From positions 16,111,701-16,175,700 of the forward strand of contig OZ024888.1 of the NCBI GenBank assembly GCA_964017195.1: DNA of 64,000 nt, given 5' to 3'. A program made the translations under genes and the position numbers. The notes beneath the pieces were generated by a model that did no database searches, was not told where the DNA came from, and worked only from the letters and a program-made list of their open reading frames with translations. This document shows positions 47,495 through 59,938 of this stretch, piece by piece. Each line of letters starts with the position of its first letter. Position 1 is the first letter of the stretch. Source of the stretch: Siderastrea radians (Eukaryota > Cnidaria > Anthozoa > Scleractinia > Rhizangiidae).

Positions 47495-48990
47495 TTTCTG
47501 TGAAAGATGAAGAAGAAATCAACGTTAGACAACCAAATTGAACAGGGTTATAAAAAGGTTTCATCTCAACTTCTCTACTTTAGAAAATCTCCTTGAAACG
47601 CACAATGTTAATACCAGGACGTTAAGTCAGCAAGGTTCTCGATCGTGAATTAATCCCTTGAAAGTCCATGATGACTCGTGAAATACGTAGGACAGGAACT
47701 TCAAATCAAACATGCAGTAAATATTGATAATTTCGTAAAACTTCCTCTATCTTAGTTCATGGTGTGAAACTGAAAAAACCAACGAACTGGTGTAAAATTA
47801 ATAACTTTCTATTCGTGTAAAGCTGTATCTTTACGGGTAATTACTATGCAGAAAAGATTAAAATCTTTGAATCGATGTTGTTGTTCCTTGGGGATCTATT
47901 AGTTACATTATTTCCCTCTGACAGATTTTCTGTCTAGAACGCACAAATGAATTTAATTAATGTGCCAGTTGTCCTCACTGTTTTCTCTGCAGCTTATCAT
48001 GTTTTGTTTTCCGTTAAATCATTTGAGTGGACAACTAAAAAATCTATCTGCCAGCTGGATATTATTTAATACACGGAACAAAAGATTCAACATGTTTGCG
48101 ATTGAAATCTTTCCCTTCATGAATGTACTGAGAATTTTCTTTTGTAGTGTTGAAAATTTATGATTGATTACTTTTCTCATGGCCACCTGTCCAAGCTAAT
48201 TTGCTTTTTTATTTTGAAGCCGAATACTGGATCTTTTAGTTGAGAACCATAGAAACGACATCTACTAAGAGTTACAGACATTAAGCCGGGTTTACATTCC
48301 TCTTTTTCGGTGAATTTCTATTAAGCCGTAAAATGAAATCCCCAACTTGACCAGTTTAAATTATCGGGATTTTTTTATCCCACGCTAAACAAAAATAAAG
48401 ACATTTAGCACCAAAGCCATTTGCACTATTACTTGAAAAAGTGTCAGAGAGGGCTAGCCAATTACCGTAACAAAATCCCAGACTGAAATAGCTCGTTGCC
48501 GCTGACGTTAGATTGCTTCGAAAGCTTAACGAAAACTCACTAAAAGCCATGATCGCAGAAGCAAATAAAGGTTTTCTTAGTACTGAATTGCCTCTGTTTG
48601 TGAAAGTATAAAGTGACATATTTGGCAAATCATTTTATTATCAATTCCCTCTCCTCTTATTTTGGTACATGCTGCCGACAGTTAACCAGTTATTTTACAC
48701 AGAGTGAAAAATAAAACGGTAGTAGGCTTAAAACGCAAGCTGCTATTTGTGACTGAACCGTATGGATGAAATACTCTTTAGTTTTGCCGTTAATATTCAG
48801 ATGTTATTAACAAACACGTTAACAGAACTAGTTCTCGACACGTTGAGTGGGCGAACGCCGAGAAAATCATGGTGACGTGCTTATTTCTACCGTTGTTCTT
48901 TGTCGGAAACTGGTTGTTTTAATCTCTATGTTCAAGGTATTTTGTCTTCTTTGAAATGATTCCTGTTTTTTTCGTCCGCGAAGTTACATT
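47495..48990. other. Upstream of the GPCR; no gene recognised
   Basis: AT-rich, only short open frames. The GPCR promoter should be in the part nearest 47495; no motif is claimed. Confidence 0.45.
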
Positions 48991-49093
48991 ACTGTGCGGA
49001 AGAACGAGGAAAAAATGTCACAAACAGTTTTGTTTCCGGAATTGTTTCTTGTAAAGAAATTTCTGCGTCGGCCGAGACAGGCCGAGAAAGTGA

Positions 49094-49227
49094 TGAAGAA
49101 GCGGACCATCAAGCAAGAATGCGAAGGAATGTCTTGGGAGCAAGTGAAACGGACGGCACAGAATCGAGTCCGCTGGGGAAAGACTGTGGAGCTGGCCCTA
49201 TGTTCCGGTCAAAGTGGAGAGGACTAG
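49094..49227 (+). pseudogene. LINE C-terminal fragment
   Basis: The frame ends with QECEGMSWEQVKRTAQNRVRW, then ALCSGQSGED and a stop, resembling the C-terminus of RTE-like endonuclease/reverse transcriptase proteins. The upstream part of the element is missing. Confidence 0.5.
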
Positions 49228-50494
49228 ATTGTTTCTTGTGCTTGTAGAAGGAAGAAGGCTTTATACTTAAACGTGTTTCCGCAACAGTGTTTCAGTTAAT
49301 TGTCAAATTGTCGAAAGTTGCTGCCAAAGTCCTTTCAATACGGTGATCTTTCGTTCATGGAATCAAGCCACGAGAAGCTATTCTACAGAAATTTAAATGT
49401 AAAAGTCACTGTGTTGCTTCCTTGTCAAGCAATCAATATTCAAGAGTACCCTACTTTCGACAATTAAGATTGTCGACAGTCATAATATTTTCTTTCGGCC
49501 ATCACACGTATTATTGGCAAGATTCAGTTTTTGGATAGGAAATGTGGTATGTTTTCATTTTGCTACATGTAGGTAACTCAGCTTTTTATGAAACTGCTAC
49601 CACCAAGTTTTCCAATTTTGCACGATTTTCGAGAACTCTAAAACCTGTGAAACTAGTAAAACGCGTTTAATTAAATTGATCTTTTTTTGCCAATGGAGAC
49701 ATTTGTCGCCGGGTGATCTTAACTTGCCATGTAAATAAATACAGCACATTTTTTTTGTTTCCGGCACGTTGATTCATGCTATTAGATACCGCGCCTATAG
49801 CCGCCCCAAACATCGCCCTGCAAGGCAAATTTTTAAGTTAACAGGCGACACCGAAAATTCAAAAGTTCTGTTTTAGCCCCCAGAATTTTTCAAATAGTTT
49901 TCTTAAAACCCATAACGTGGGTACCCTGTGGTATTTTCGCTCCAGTAAGAAATGCCGCCGTACAGTCACGTGCAGCAACTTATCAACTGCAAACAACCTG
50001 ATTTGGAATCTCCTTGAATTAAGCTTCCAAATGGTATATGTCTGCAAAATTCTCCAAGGGGGGGGGGGTTCAATCGCTGGCCCACGGACTATAATTAAGG
50101 GTACAATAGCCCTATTTACAACGGCAGAGCCGGCACCGAAGGGTCAATTGTGTCCCATTGTGGTTTCTGATGGGATCAGTCTGCCTCAGCTGCGACCAAA
50201 ATAGCTCCAAAGTGGGCTGTATCATCTCCAGGGGCCTCAGGGCTGATTTGGCTGAAACAGATCCTTTGAGCTTACAGTGTATGCCAGCTTTTATAAAAAT
50301 TCCTTTGAAGCCTTCAAAACATGGTTCACTCTTAGCAAAAATTACTACTGTCAATAATAGTAGAATCTTTGTTACTCGAAACCCGATAAGCATAAACGAA
50401 AGCCTGAGGAAAAATGAAAATTACCCGTCCCTGTGCTTGTACTTGGGTTTATGTTTATTGCTTCAATCCCGTTTAGTTTTACGTCGATTTCTTC

Positions 50495-51290
50495 ACTGGC
50501 GAAAACTTGGTTTAAACTAAGATACTTTAGTAGGAGCTAAAACAGTGGAGATAAAGCATATAAACAACTCTTGATGTTGCATAAGCTCAATCACATATCG
50601 CGTCTCTTTTGCATTAGCCACTGTACAATGTTATTAATAATACTGGCGATAAATAGAAACTGTGGACCAAACTGCCGCCTACGGAGTTTATTCATGAGTT
50701 GTCAAACTTCGGAAAAGGAACAAGCTAGGCTTGTGAATTGAATCAAGAATCCTAGCCTGTGTAGCAGTCGTAAACGCGGAAGGGGAAGGGGAGCGAGAAC
50801 GTGGGAGAAAAAACCCCCAGACCCCATTTTTTTCTCCCAAGGTCTCTCTTCCTTTCCCTTTCCCCGTTTATGCCTGCTAAGTAGGCTACAAGAATCCAAA
50901 ATACGAGAGCACGAGTACTCAAATTGCTTTCCAAAAAAAAGCCTGGTGAAACAAAGCTCGCGTATTATTCCCGATTCACAGGCAGTAAAATTTGCTAACA
51001 CAAATGTGATAAGCAGAACCCTTTTTGCTCACTAATCACTGTCTTAGTCAATCAGCTTCTTCACTGGTGAAAACTAGGTTTAACTAAGATACTTTAAAGG
51101 AGGTAAAACAGCGGAGATGCAACATTTTAACACACTTGATGTTGCATAAACTCAATCGATATCGCGTCTCATTTCCCATTAGCTACTGTACAATATTGTC
51201 AATAATACCGGCGATAAATATAAACTACTTCATAGAAAGTGCTTTGTCCGGAGTCTTAATTACGAGTTGGGAAACTTCGGAAAACGAAAG
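50495..51290 (+). repeat. Direct duplication of about 230 bp
   Basis: 50495-50725 and 51055-51285 share CTTCACTGGYGAAAACT, CTTGATGTTGCATAA and ATCGCGTCTC in the same order; the MITE at 50753-50888 lies between them. Confidence 0.75.
50753..50888. mobile_element. 136-bp MITE, 9-bp target duplication
   Basis: Ends TAGCCTGTGTAGCAGTCG and complement of TAGCCTACTTAGCAGGC, flanked by CAAGAATCC at 50744-50752 and 50889-50897. MULE-like. Confidence 0.82.
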
Positions 51291-51538
51291 TGTGAGTGTG
51301 TGAGTGAGTGAGTGAGTGAGTTTTTGCTCTGTACAGTGCATACAGATGTAGCAAAAATTCGGGAATCCAAAGTACAATGTGGAAAAAACCGGTCTCCTCC
51401 CGCAGCGAGCCAGACTCGCCGCTGTTTCCTGAACCGCCTCGAAAGCCATTTTGGTACTTGTGCTCTGACTGGCTGGCTGGCTCCACTCGAGTCGCTGATT
51501 GGTTATATTTTCTCATGTGAAAAAGCTATAAAGATTTT

Positions 51539-51721
51539 TCAAATTCCTCCAGTTTTTTGTGGTATGGCCTCTTATTTCCCACGAGTTTCGTCATGTAGCC
51601 GTCAAAATAAGTTGTGGACTCCCCCGGCTACGCCTCGGGAGTCCACAACATTTCAACGGCTACATCACGAAAGTAAGAGGGAAGTAATAGTCCATAGCAC
51701 AAAGAACTGGAGGAAATTTGC
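51539..51721. repeat. 183-bp near-palindrome
   Basis: Arms from CAAATTCCTCCAGTT to AACTGGAGGAAATTTG, centred on CCGGCTACGCCTCGG at about 51630. MITE-like foldback. Confidence 0.8.
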
Positions 51722-52711
51722 CTTTACCACAGAAAATGTTTTTCACGCGGTGTGAGTCTACAATAAATTGATCACAAGCATTCGCGACAGGCAGTCATAA
51801 CGCGAGCAGAGGTATGGACTCTAACCTTCAACGGCTCTTGACCAGTCAGAAAACGAGAAATTAATAACATGTGGTAAGAACAGAATTCTATTTCTAACCT
51901 TTTTTACACGAAATTCTCGTTACATATATATAACAAAGCTACGGTAGCCATGCATATACAATCAAAACGAACGAAGTCCAGAAACGGGCATATTTCCGAG
52001 AGCGGAGCATCGGAAGGTGAAAAAAATGAATTACATGTTATGCAAGATACGCTCATTTCGTGGCATAGTTTTGTCTTTGTTTCACGTTCATTAAGATTAA
52101 CCTTGGAAGACTGAAAACACTCTCGCCGGTCCCAGGACGAAATTATCGCTCAGAAACATATTGCAATTATCCGGAATAAGGAAACCTATGGTTCTTATAA
52201 GGATTTTTCAACGCGGAAATAATTGTTCTTTCTATACTGAAGACAGAACTAATTCCCAAAGGCCGGGGGAGGGGTAGGGGCTGTTGGTTCGGTTACATGA
52301 AAAAGTTTCTGTGGTTTCTGTGGAAACCCTATGTCATCTCAGACCAAACATTGCTTTACTTTGCTACACCTGCCTAAAGCTAAAAGAGTTACATTTTGCA
52401 CCACATTTCAGACTGACATTTTGCACATTCTATATAACGGCCTAGGTAAATTGGGAAGAAGAAATATAAAACCTGAAATACTAGTCAATCAGTAAAATAA
52501 GGAAAGCAATTGCCCAATTGTTAACATAATGCCAATGAATACAAAAAAATTAAAAAGATACCCCATTTTGGACTAAAAGGCCAAATTGGAACCGTATCAC
52601 ATATCACATGCACCCCTTCCAGTGTCATGTGGGGTAGTATTCTCTTCCCAACCGGGAACTAATTTCACATAAAGAATGAGAAGATGGTAAATTTTATGCT
52701 CGGAAAGAAAT

Positions 52712-52993
52712 AAGAAAGATGGAATATTTAGGTTGTGACGAGAGTGGGACAAAGAAAAAATCTGAGTTTCCGACTGGAATCGAATCCAGGACCTCCCGTA
52801 CACCGGTCGGGTGCTTTAACCACTGGGCTACTGGGAGACTCGTGGCGAACGGGGTCATTAAGGACTACGTGTTCAGTGGTTAGAGCGCCCGACCGGTGTA
52901 CGGGAGTTCATGGGTTCGATTTCCCGGCGTCGTGGACTGTCAAATTTTTTCTTTGTCCCACACTCGTGACAACTGAATATTCCATCTTTCTTA
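52712..52993. repeat. Head-to-head tRNA-like SINE pair 1
   Basis: Minus-strand unit (about 52845-52770) has CAGTGGTTAAAGC and GGATTCGATTCC; plus-strand unit (52870-52930) has CAGTGGTTAGAGCGCCCGAC and GGGTTCGATTTCC. Both end in the same tail (TTTGTCCCAC, CATCTTTCTT), making an inverted dimer. Confidence 0.75.
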
Positions 52994-54477
52994 ATTTCAC
53001 CTAGTTTTGACAAACACCAATCAAGAGGAAAGGTGTAGTTTACATCCAGGAAAAACAAAAAACAACTTCCATGTAACGTACACGCCCTCGTTTGTTATTT
53101 TAAACTCCGTGTCGGATCTGTCTAGCATGCGTATGCATTTTAAATATCCATTTGTAGTGAGTTTATATGTGAACGGAAGGCCTACTAAATTATGCTAGAT
53201 ATTGAAATGTAGCCACTTTCAAATTTAAAAAGGTGGAAAACTCACATGTTGTGTAGATATGGATAGGACCTAAAACAACTGAATAAGAAACAAAAAACAG
53301 CGAGCGCTTTGTTTGCTATCTTTAAATACCTGAAGGAGTTTCCCTCTGTGCTTTGGCGCATATCATAATAAAGAATGAAACACTTGGTCGAAGCATTGGG
53401 AAGGATGGCTCGCCGGGAGCAAATATTGAAACAACGCACCGGGAGTTTCAAACTAAAAATGTAAACACAATTTGCATGAGGCAACGAAATAATGTTTAAA
53501 GTTTCAAGTTTATACATATATTGACTGCTGTGATATTGACTGACATAGAAATTGTCCAACAGTTTGGTTTTCAGTGGCCCAGGCAATAAATCCCATGTCG
53601 CACGCAACTAAGAGACCATAGTGTGAGAAAAGCCACAAGCACAGAAAACCTGGTGGCTTATTCATCTGACATAATTCTCGTGATCACAGCAATATTGAAC
53701 GCAAAGACATAACAACACTAAACAGAAGTCTTGTGAATGCATTTCTCGTGATGGAAATTGCACTTAGTATCCGAATGTCAAAATAACCTTGCACAGTGAT
53801 GCAATATATTTTGTGAGAACAACACTATGAAATCCAAACAGTTTTGCACTCTTCAAATACGCTATTTTGCTATGAAAGCTTTTTATTTATTATTTCTTGT
53901 ATTAAGCAAAAACCTCATGATTCAAATCGCCTTGGTATTAAAAAATTCAAATTTTAAGCATTCTTGTCATTTCGACAGATTACCGGGAATAGATCCCAAT
54001 TAAACAGTTGAAAACATCCGTACATGTATATCTCAGAAAGAAAAACTAACATAGAAAGTTTCAGTTAATTGCCGTTTAAATAAAAATCACAAAATAAAGA
54101 TACGAAATTTGAAATAGGAAAACTAGAAGGAGCTCTTGATCATGTGAAAAGCGGTAATTTCTTAATAATGTAAACCTGAAAAAAATTAAATTTATCTTGA
54201 TATAAATTTCCAAATTTCAGAAAAGTTTTATAGTTTTTAAGTAATGCTCGTCAGTGTTTCATAAGTTTTTTTGTCAGTAACCGTTTATTGTACGGCGGGA
54301 TATCGTCTGAATGAAAATCTCCATGAAACCTCACAGTCTGTACGTGAATTGTTATTCAAAATTGAGCGATGCTAAATGAATCCAGTGGCATGTGAAGTAG
54401 TACCCTTTTCCCCGCCAGGAACTGATTTCACATAAAGAAAGAAAGGTAGTAAATTTTAAGCTCGGAAAGAAATAAGA

Positions 54478-54750
54478 AAGATAGAAAGATGGAATATTCA
54501 GTTTGTCATAAGCGTGGGGCAAAGAAAAAATCTGGGTCAGGAATCGAACCCATGACCTCCCGTACACCGGTCAGACACTTCATTCACTGAGCTACGGAGA
54601 CTCGTGGGGAGTGAAGCGAAGTCGTACCTACTTGCTCAGTGGTTAGAGCGTTCGACCGGTGTATCGAAGGTCAAGGGTTCGATTTCCGTCGTGGACTCAG
54701 TTTTTTCCTTGTACCACGCTCGTGTCAACTGAACATTCCATCTTTCTTAA
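54478..54750. repeat. Head-to-head tRNA-like SINE pair 2
   Basis: Paralogue of pair 1 in the second duplication unit. Plus unit has GCTCAGTGGTTAGAGCG and AAGGGTTCGATTTCC; minus unit has GGGTTCGATTCC. Unlikely to be working tRNA genes, as the acceptor stems do not close. Confidence 0.75.
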
Positions 54751-54954
54751 CCCTTTAAGCCCTGATATGAAAATACATATTCTCCCTACTGTTCTCCATA
54801 CATTTCTTACGGAACTAGTAAGGAGAATTTGTCTAAATATCAAGACATCTTATCCTTGGTGATCACTTTCTTTATTCTTATCACTTAAATGTTTGAACAA
54901 GTATTGATAACGTAAAGAGAAATTTCATCTTCGTCTCTGTTAGGGCTTAAAGAG
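54751..54954. mobile_element. piggyBac-like MITE copy 3, intact with TTAA duplication
   Basis: Ends CCCTTTAAGCCCTGATAT and GGGCTTAAAGAG between TTAA at 54747-54750 and 54955-54958. The paralogous position in duplication copy 1 (about 52989-52996, CTTTCTTAATTTCAC) is empty with a single TTAA, proving a precise insertion. Confidence 0.85.
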
Positions 54955-56700
54955 TTAATTTCACGTAGTTTTAACAAACATCAATCAAGAGGAAAGGTAT
55001 AGTTTACATCCATGAAAAACAAAAACAACTTACATGCAACTTACAAGGTACACGCCTTCGTTTGTTATATGAAACGCCTTGACGGATCTGTTTATGCTTA
55101 TGCATTTTAACTCGTTTGCGCTGTAAACTAGTACAAAATAGAATTAATTGAAAATTTCATTTCAAATTTATTTATTTTGAGTAGGAATAAAAAATGAATA
55201 ATTAATCGAGGGATTAAAAGCCAGTATGTAGTGACTTGCTCCGATGACGGTTACGTCATCAGAAGAAAAAACTTTTGTCGATTGTTTTGGGTTCACACTA
55301 GGGTAAGCATCAAACCTTGATTTTCAAACTACACATGTCTGCTGAGTTTCTGGTGTGTTTACGTGTGGAGGGAAGGCCTACTGAAATGTGCTATATATTA
55401 AAATATTTTCACTTTCAAAGTAAAAAAGGGTGGAAAACCCGAATGTTGTGTAGGTATGGATGAGACCTAAAACAACTGGAAATAAAAGAAAAAAACAACA
55501 ACAAAAAAAAAAAAACAAAAAACAAAAAAAAAAAAAACGAGCGTTTTGTTTTCTATTTAAGCTCCTTCCGTGCCCTGACGTACAACGGTCAAGGTTTAAA
55601 CTATATGAAAATAAAAGCTTGAAACAATGAAACACTTGTCTAAGTGTTGAGAAGGATGGCACGCCGCAAGCAAACATTAAAACAACGCACCGGGAGTTTC
55701 AAACTAAAACTGTAAACGCCATTTGTATGAAGCTAAAAGATAATGTTTACAGTTTCAGTTTTATAGATATATTGTCTGCTGTGGTATTGACTGACATGGA
55801 AATTGTCCAACAATTTTATTTTTCAGTTGCGCCCCAGGCAATAAATCCCATGTCGCACGTAACTAAGATATCAATCATAGCGTGAGAAAAAGCCACAAGC
55901 ACGGAAAACCTGGTGGCCTATTCATCTGACATAATCCTCGTAAGCACCGCAATATTGAACGTAAAGACATAACAAAACTGAACAGAAGTGTTTTGTGAAT
56001 GTATTTCTCGTGATGGAAATTGAAATTAGCATCCGAATGTCAAAATTACTTTACACAGTGATGCAATATATTTTGTCAGAACCATAAGACCCAAACAATT
56101 TTCTTTACCCTTAAAATATACTTCTTGCTATGACAACTTATTTATTTATTATTTGTTGTATTAAGAAAAAAATAAATCATTATTCAGATCGCACTGTTAT
56201 TAAAATTCAAATTTTAGGCATTCTTGCTACTTAGACAGACCAGAATCGATCTTATTTTGTCTGCTGTGATATAGATCTTATTTAAACAGTGGAAAACACA
56301 CATACATTTTTTATTTTACAAAGAAAACTGACATGAACAGTTTCAGCTAGGTGTCGTTTTGATAAAAATTGCAAAATAAAGATATGAAATTTGAAATTAA
56401 AAAATTAGAAAAAGCTCTTAATCATTGTGAAAAGCAGTAATTTCCAATAATGAAAAAATAAAATTTATCTTGGTATAAATGCGCAAATTTTTAAAAGTTT
56501 GACAAGGGCCATTTATAGCCTTTAAGTAATGCTCGTCCAGTGCTTCATAAATTTCTTGTCGGTAAATATTTATTGTACGGCGGGATATTATTTGAATGAA
56601 AATCTCCATGAATTTAAACTGTCCTAACTGTCCTAACCGTACGTGAGGCCAATTGTTATTCAAAATTGAGCGATACATGTAGAACTGGTTGCATATGTTG

Positions 56701-57890
56701 CTCATTTGAGGCGCTTAGTTAGTAGTTTCAAGCTTTTATACTTGACCAGCTGCATGGTGTTTATTGAAATGCCTCGCGCAGGATTGATCGACAACTGGTT
56801 AACACGCCAACTCGCTCTAGAGTTGGCGGTTTTTCTGTCAATGGCAAGAGCTCTTAAAATCGTAAAAAAAAAAATGAAAACGCGACTCAATAAACCGAAA
56901 TGGAACATTCAGGGTAGTTGATATTAAGGAAGGTTAAGGCACATTTAAACCAAGGACTTCAATCGTTTAAGCTATTAATCTTAGTTACCTAAGATGCGTG
57001 AATTTTAAGCGCCTTCTTAAACTGAGGTAACGAAAACCGATAAAAGTGAGGTTTGAATCACCTTTGTGTGATGAATTCCAAGAGGACTTCCTCGTCCTTC
57101 CCTCACTGGATAAATCACAGCCAAGAACCGAAGAAAACACGCAACAGAGTTGAGGGCGGTGGATGTAAAATTAAGATGTAAGTAATAGGCTGTAATATGA
57201 ATAAACAAAACGACTGTTTGCAAATGAGCAAAAATATTTGGTGGCAATCTTTAACATCATGAAAGCTCGCCCCAGGACCTCTCTGTTTTAACTGTCTGTT
57301 CAAGAGTCTGGCTTTTCGAACGTATTGAGATAGCAGTGACTCCCTGCAAGAAATCTTTTTTCGACAACTTTAGGTTTTTGTTATGTACAGTGTGATCTTA
57401 TCTGAAACCGGGAACATTCTTACCATTTCGTTGTTATGATTATAAGTGGGAAAAGGGACGGTAACGGTAGGGGAGAGGAGCTGCGACTCTCCCTAGTCTC
57501 CACCCGTTTTATTTTCGCGTTCACTTCCCACATTTTTTCCCGATCCTACAGAGATTGAATTTCTTTTGTCTCCTCTAGTCGCTAACTTTCCAAAGAAAGC
57601 AGACGGCTGAAGTGCAATTTACATTCTTGCTGTCTTGGAGCCTAGAATAGACTTTGCGAACCCATAGGAGAAGAAAAAATTGGGCTTAATAAAAGTCGAG
57701 AATATATTTTGCAACGGCCATCAGTTCTAAGCGATATCCCTGCAAAGTAAAGGCTTTCTGCAAATAGAGGTACGTAATCAGTTTCGCATCAAAATTTAAA
57801 ATGACTGGGATTAGTCTCTAAAGAAGTGTAGCGATGCGTCACTTAACTTGGGAGAAGTGAAACTTTCTAATTTGATATCAGCTAAGTTAA
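56701..57890. other. No gene recognised
   Basis: Contains a perfect short hairpin CGCCAACTC/GAGTTGGCG at about 56808-56832 and a hairpin of GTGGGAA/TTCCCAC type at 57446-57538. Otherwise nothing interpretable. Confidence 0.5.
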
Positions 57891-58149
57891 TAGAGCGATT
57901 TTCGTCGGACCATGAAACAGTTTCTAGTAGTTAGTGTATAATAGTATCTATTAAAGTGTATTAGTCTAGTCTAATCTTTAGATCAGACTACAGTCTATCA
58001 ATAGGTCTAATGACTAGGTCTATTCATGACAACAAACCCTTTTGTCTAAAAACTCACAAGTTTATTGTAATTCAGAACTGTTCAGGATTACGTTAATAAA
58101 ATAATCACTGGTCCAGCTTGCTGGAGTTCATTGCTTTCGACACTTTATT

Positions 58150-58476
58150 CTACAGAAGCACTCTCCAAGATCGTTGGTAAAAGTGTCTTACGTTTAAAGG
58201 GCTGATTTGTTCAAATGTGCTCACAATTGCCAACATGGTATTTTCTTTCAAGAAACCAGGGGTGAAACGAGCAATTGCTTTTGCTTGTCCAAAGACCATT
58301 TCGATGGGATTTAAATCATAACTATAACCTGGCAGTTTAACAAGAGTAATGTTCTTTCTAGCTAAAATTCTGCATAATACGATTTCATTATGTGCACTTG
58401 CATTATCAGCCACCAAATAACTGTTCGCGGGCAAGAGTGGCAGCACTTGGTTCTCTATTAGTATATGTAATCGCAT
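58150..58476 (-). pseudogene. Transposase C-terminal fragment of the outer copy
   Basis: 108 codons with VADNASAHNE and DLNPIEMVFG, nearly identical to 62768-63094; one visible substitution (STFEQ against SAFEQ). It is the catalytic C-terminus of the outer transposon, cut off from its N-terminal part by the small element and the inner copy. Confidence 0.88.
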
Positions 58477-58510
58477 GAGGCCGAGTAGAATTAAGGATAA
58501 ATTTTCACTT

Positions 58511-58545
<35 letters not shown>

Positions 58546-59120
58546 CGCAGCGACGAGGGCAATTTGTGAAAACTTTGAAAATACAAGTGAAATTTATCCT
58601 TAATTCTACGAGGACTCAATGCGATTACTTGTTTATAACACAGAGGGCAAAATTTTCGGAAGACTTTCCATGCACGTTGAAACACAATCAGCCGGCCATC
58701 AGAATAATTATAAAAGTACCCGCTCGTAAACAATTCACCAAACAAGCATTTTAACTGCTGCTCAGCGCACAGAACAAGAAAGACTGACCATTATGTACAT
58801 CTTAAGAGATAAATACAATTCTAGTTCATTGACAAAACACACTTATAGAGCGATTTTCCTCGGACCGTGAAACAGTTACTGTACAAGTATATACTGTTAC
58901 GCCAAATTAGTTGCTGCTAGTCAAGGGACGGCTGAGGTCTATTAGCTTCTATTCCCAAAAGGAGATTAGTCTAAATCAAAACACAAGAAAAACAACACAA
59001 AATGGACAAGCACAAATATACAGTGAACGTGTGGTTTATTTTTCCTTTATTACTGATTCCCGAGTCATGTTACGACAGCGGAAATGCACATGTATATGAT
59101 ACTTGTTGCGACATTAATTT

Positions 59121-59938
59121 TTACCACCTCGTGTAATTTTTTGGGAAAATTCCTCCACAGAAATTACAAAAACTGCCTTGTTGGTCCGTGGAAATACTTT
59201 TAAAGCAGTAAGGGCACTCACGCGGGTTTACATGCTGCATGGTCGAGAGTTGTTGCGAATATCTATTCTCTTCCATACTTCTGAAAACATTTACATTTGT
59301 TGCACTTTTCTCTGGCTTATGAAAAGAATATAAATTAAAATTAGCTTTCGCTGCATCGTTTTCTTCGACGGTCTTGATAATATCTCTCAATGCTGCTGTT
59401 TCAACTGGCATGCTCGCCAGGTGCTTGATTCTTTCTGCGGACTTTGCCGTGGTGGTTTCGGTGAAGCATTTCTCGTCATCGTCCGGGCCTGTAAGGTCGA
59501 TGATTCTTAGATTCTCCGCTTCACCTGCTGCATCGTGAGTGTGCTCAACTTCCGGATCGTTAGACGAGTCCAAGATTTCTTGAACGACTGCATCCATATC
59601 CCCTTGTGCTCGAGCAAGAAGGGAGGCTAATTTTACCTCATTTGCGAATGGCAAGACCTTCTTCAAGTTTTCCAACTTCTGAGTAAAGTGCTGCTGAGTC
59701 GGAACAACTGGCGAAGGGGACGGATGTGCTTGAGCCGTTGGGGAGAAAGTAGTGACTGTCGCAGTGCTTGACGCGCCGAGGTGTCTCTCTCGTCTGGACT
59801 GTCTTTGGTGCAACTGAATTGCCGTTTTTAACACGGTCACCGGGTTGACGTCTTTCACTGTGGCGGCGATTTCCTGTGAACACGAATTAATGCTGTTGTA
59901 TAGGTGCCGGTGTTTCTCAAGCTGCTCCTGTTGTTTAG
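59121..59938 (-). CDS. DM gene exon 2 (CUE-like region, zinc ribbon)
   Basis: Acceptor ATTTCAG at 59941-59939; two bases complete the split alanine codon. The frame then runs KQQEQLEKHRHLYNS and on through the CUE/DMA-like segment to the terminal zinc ribbon and stop at 59121. An acidic stretch (LTGPDDDEKC) lies in the middle. Confidence 0.85.

Larger units (their letters stand above)
52617..56700 (+). repeat. Tandem segmental duplication of about 1.8-2.3 kb
   Basis: Copy 1 (about 52617-54385) and copy 2 (about 54386-56700) share, in order, the head-to-head SINE pair, CAATCAAGAGGAAAGGT, GGAAGGCCTACT, ACCGGGAGTTTCAAACTAAA, TTATTGTACGGCGGGATAT and TTATTCAAAATTGAGCGAT. Copy 2 gained a TTAA-flanked MITE and an A-rich run (55490-55535). 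Confidence 0.85.

Noticed and set aside
52770..54690. Four functional tRNA genes
   Set aside because: A and B boxes are present but acceptor stems do not pair and all copies share non-tRNA tails; they are SINE heads.
58491..58754. Open frames on both strands and their copies at 62490-62753
   Set aside because: They lie wholly in M1/M2 inverted-repeat DNA and mirror each other because of the palindrome.
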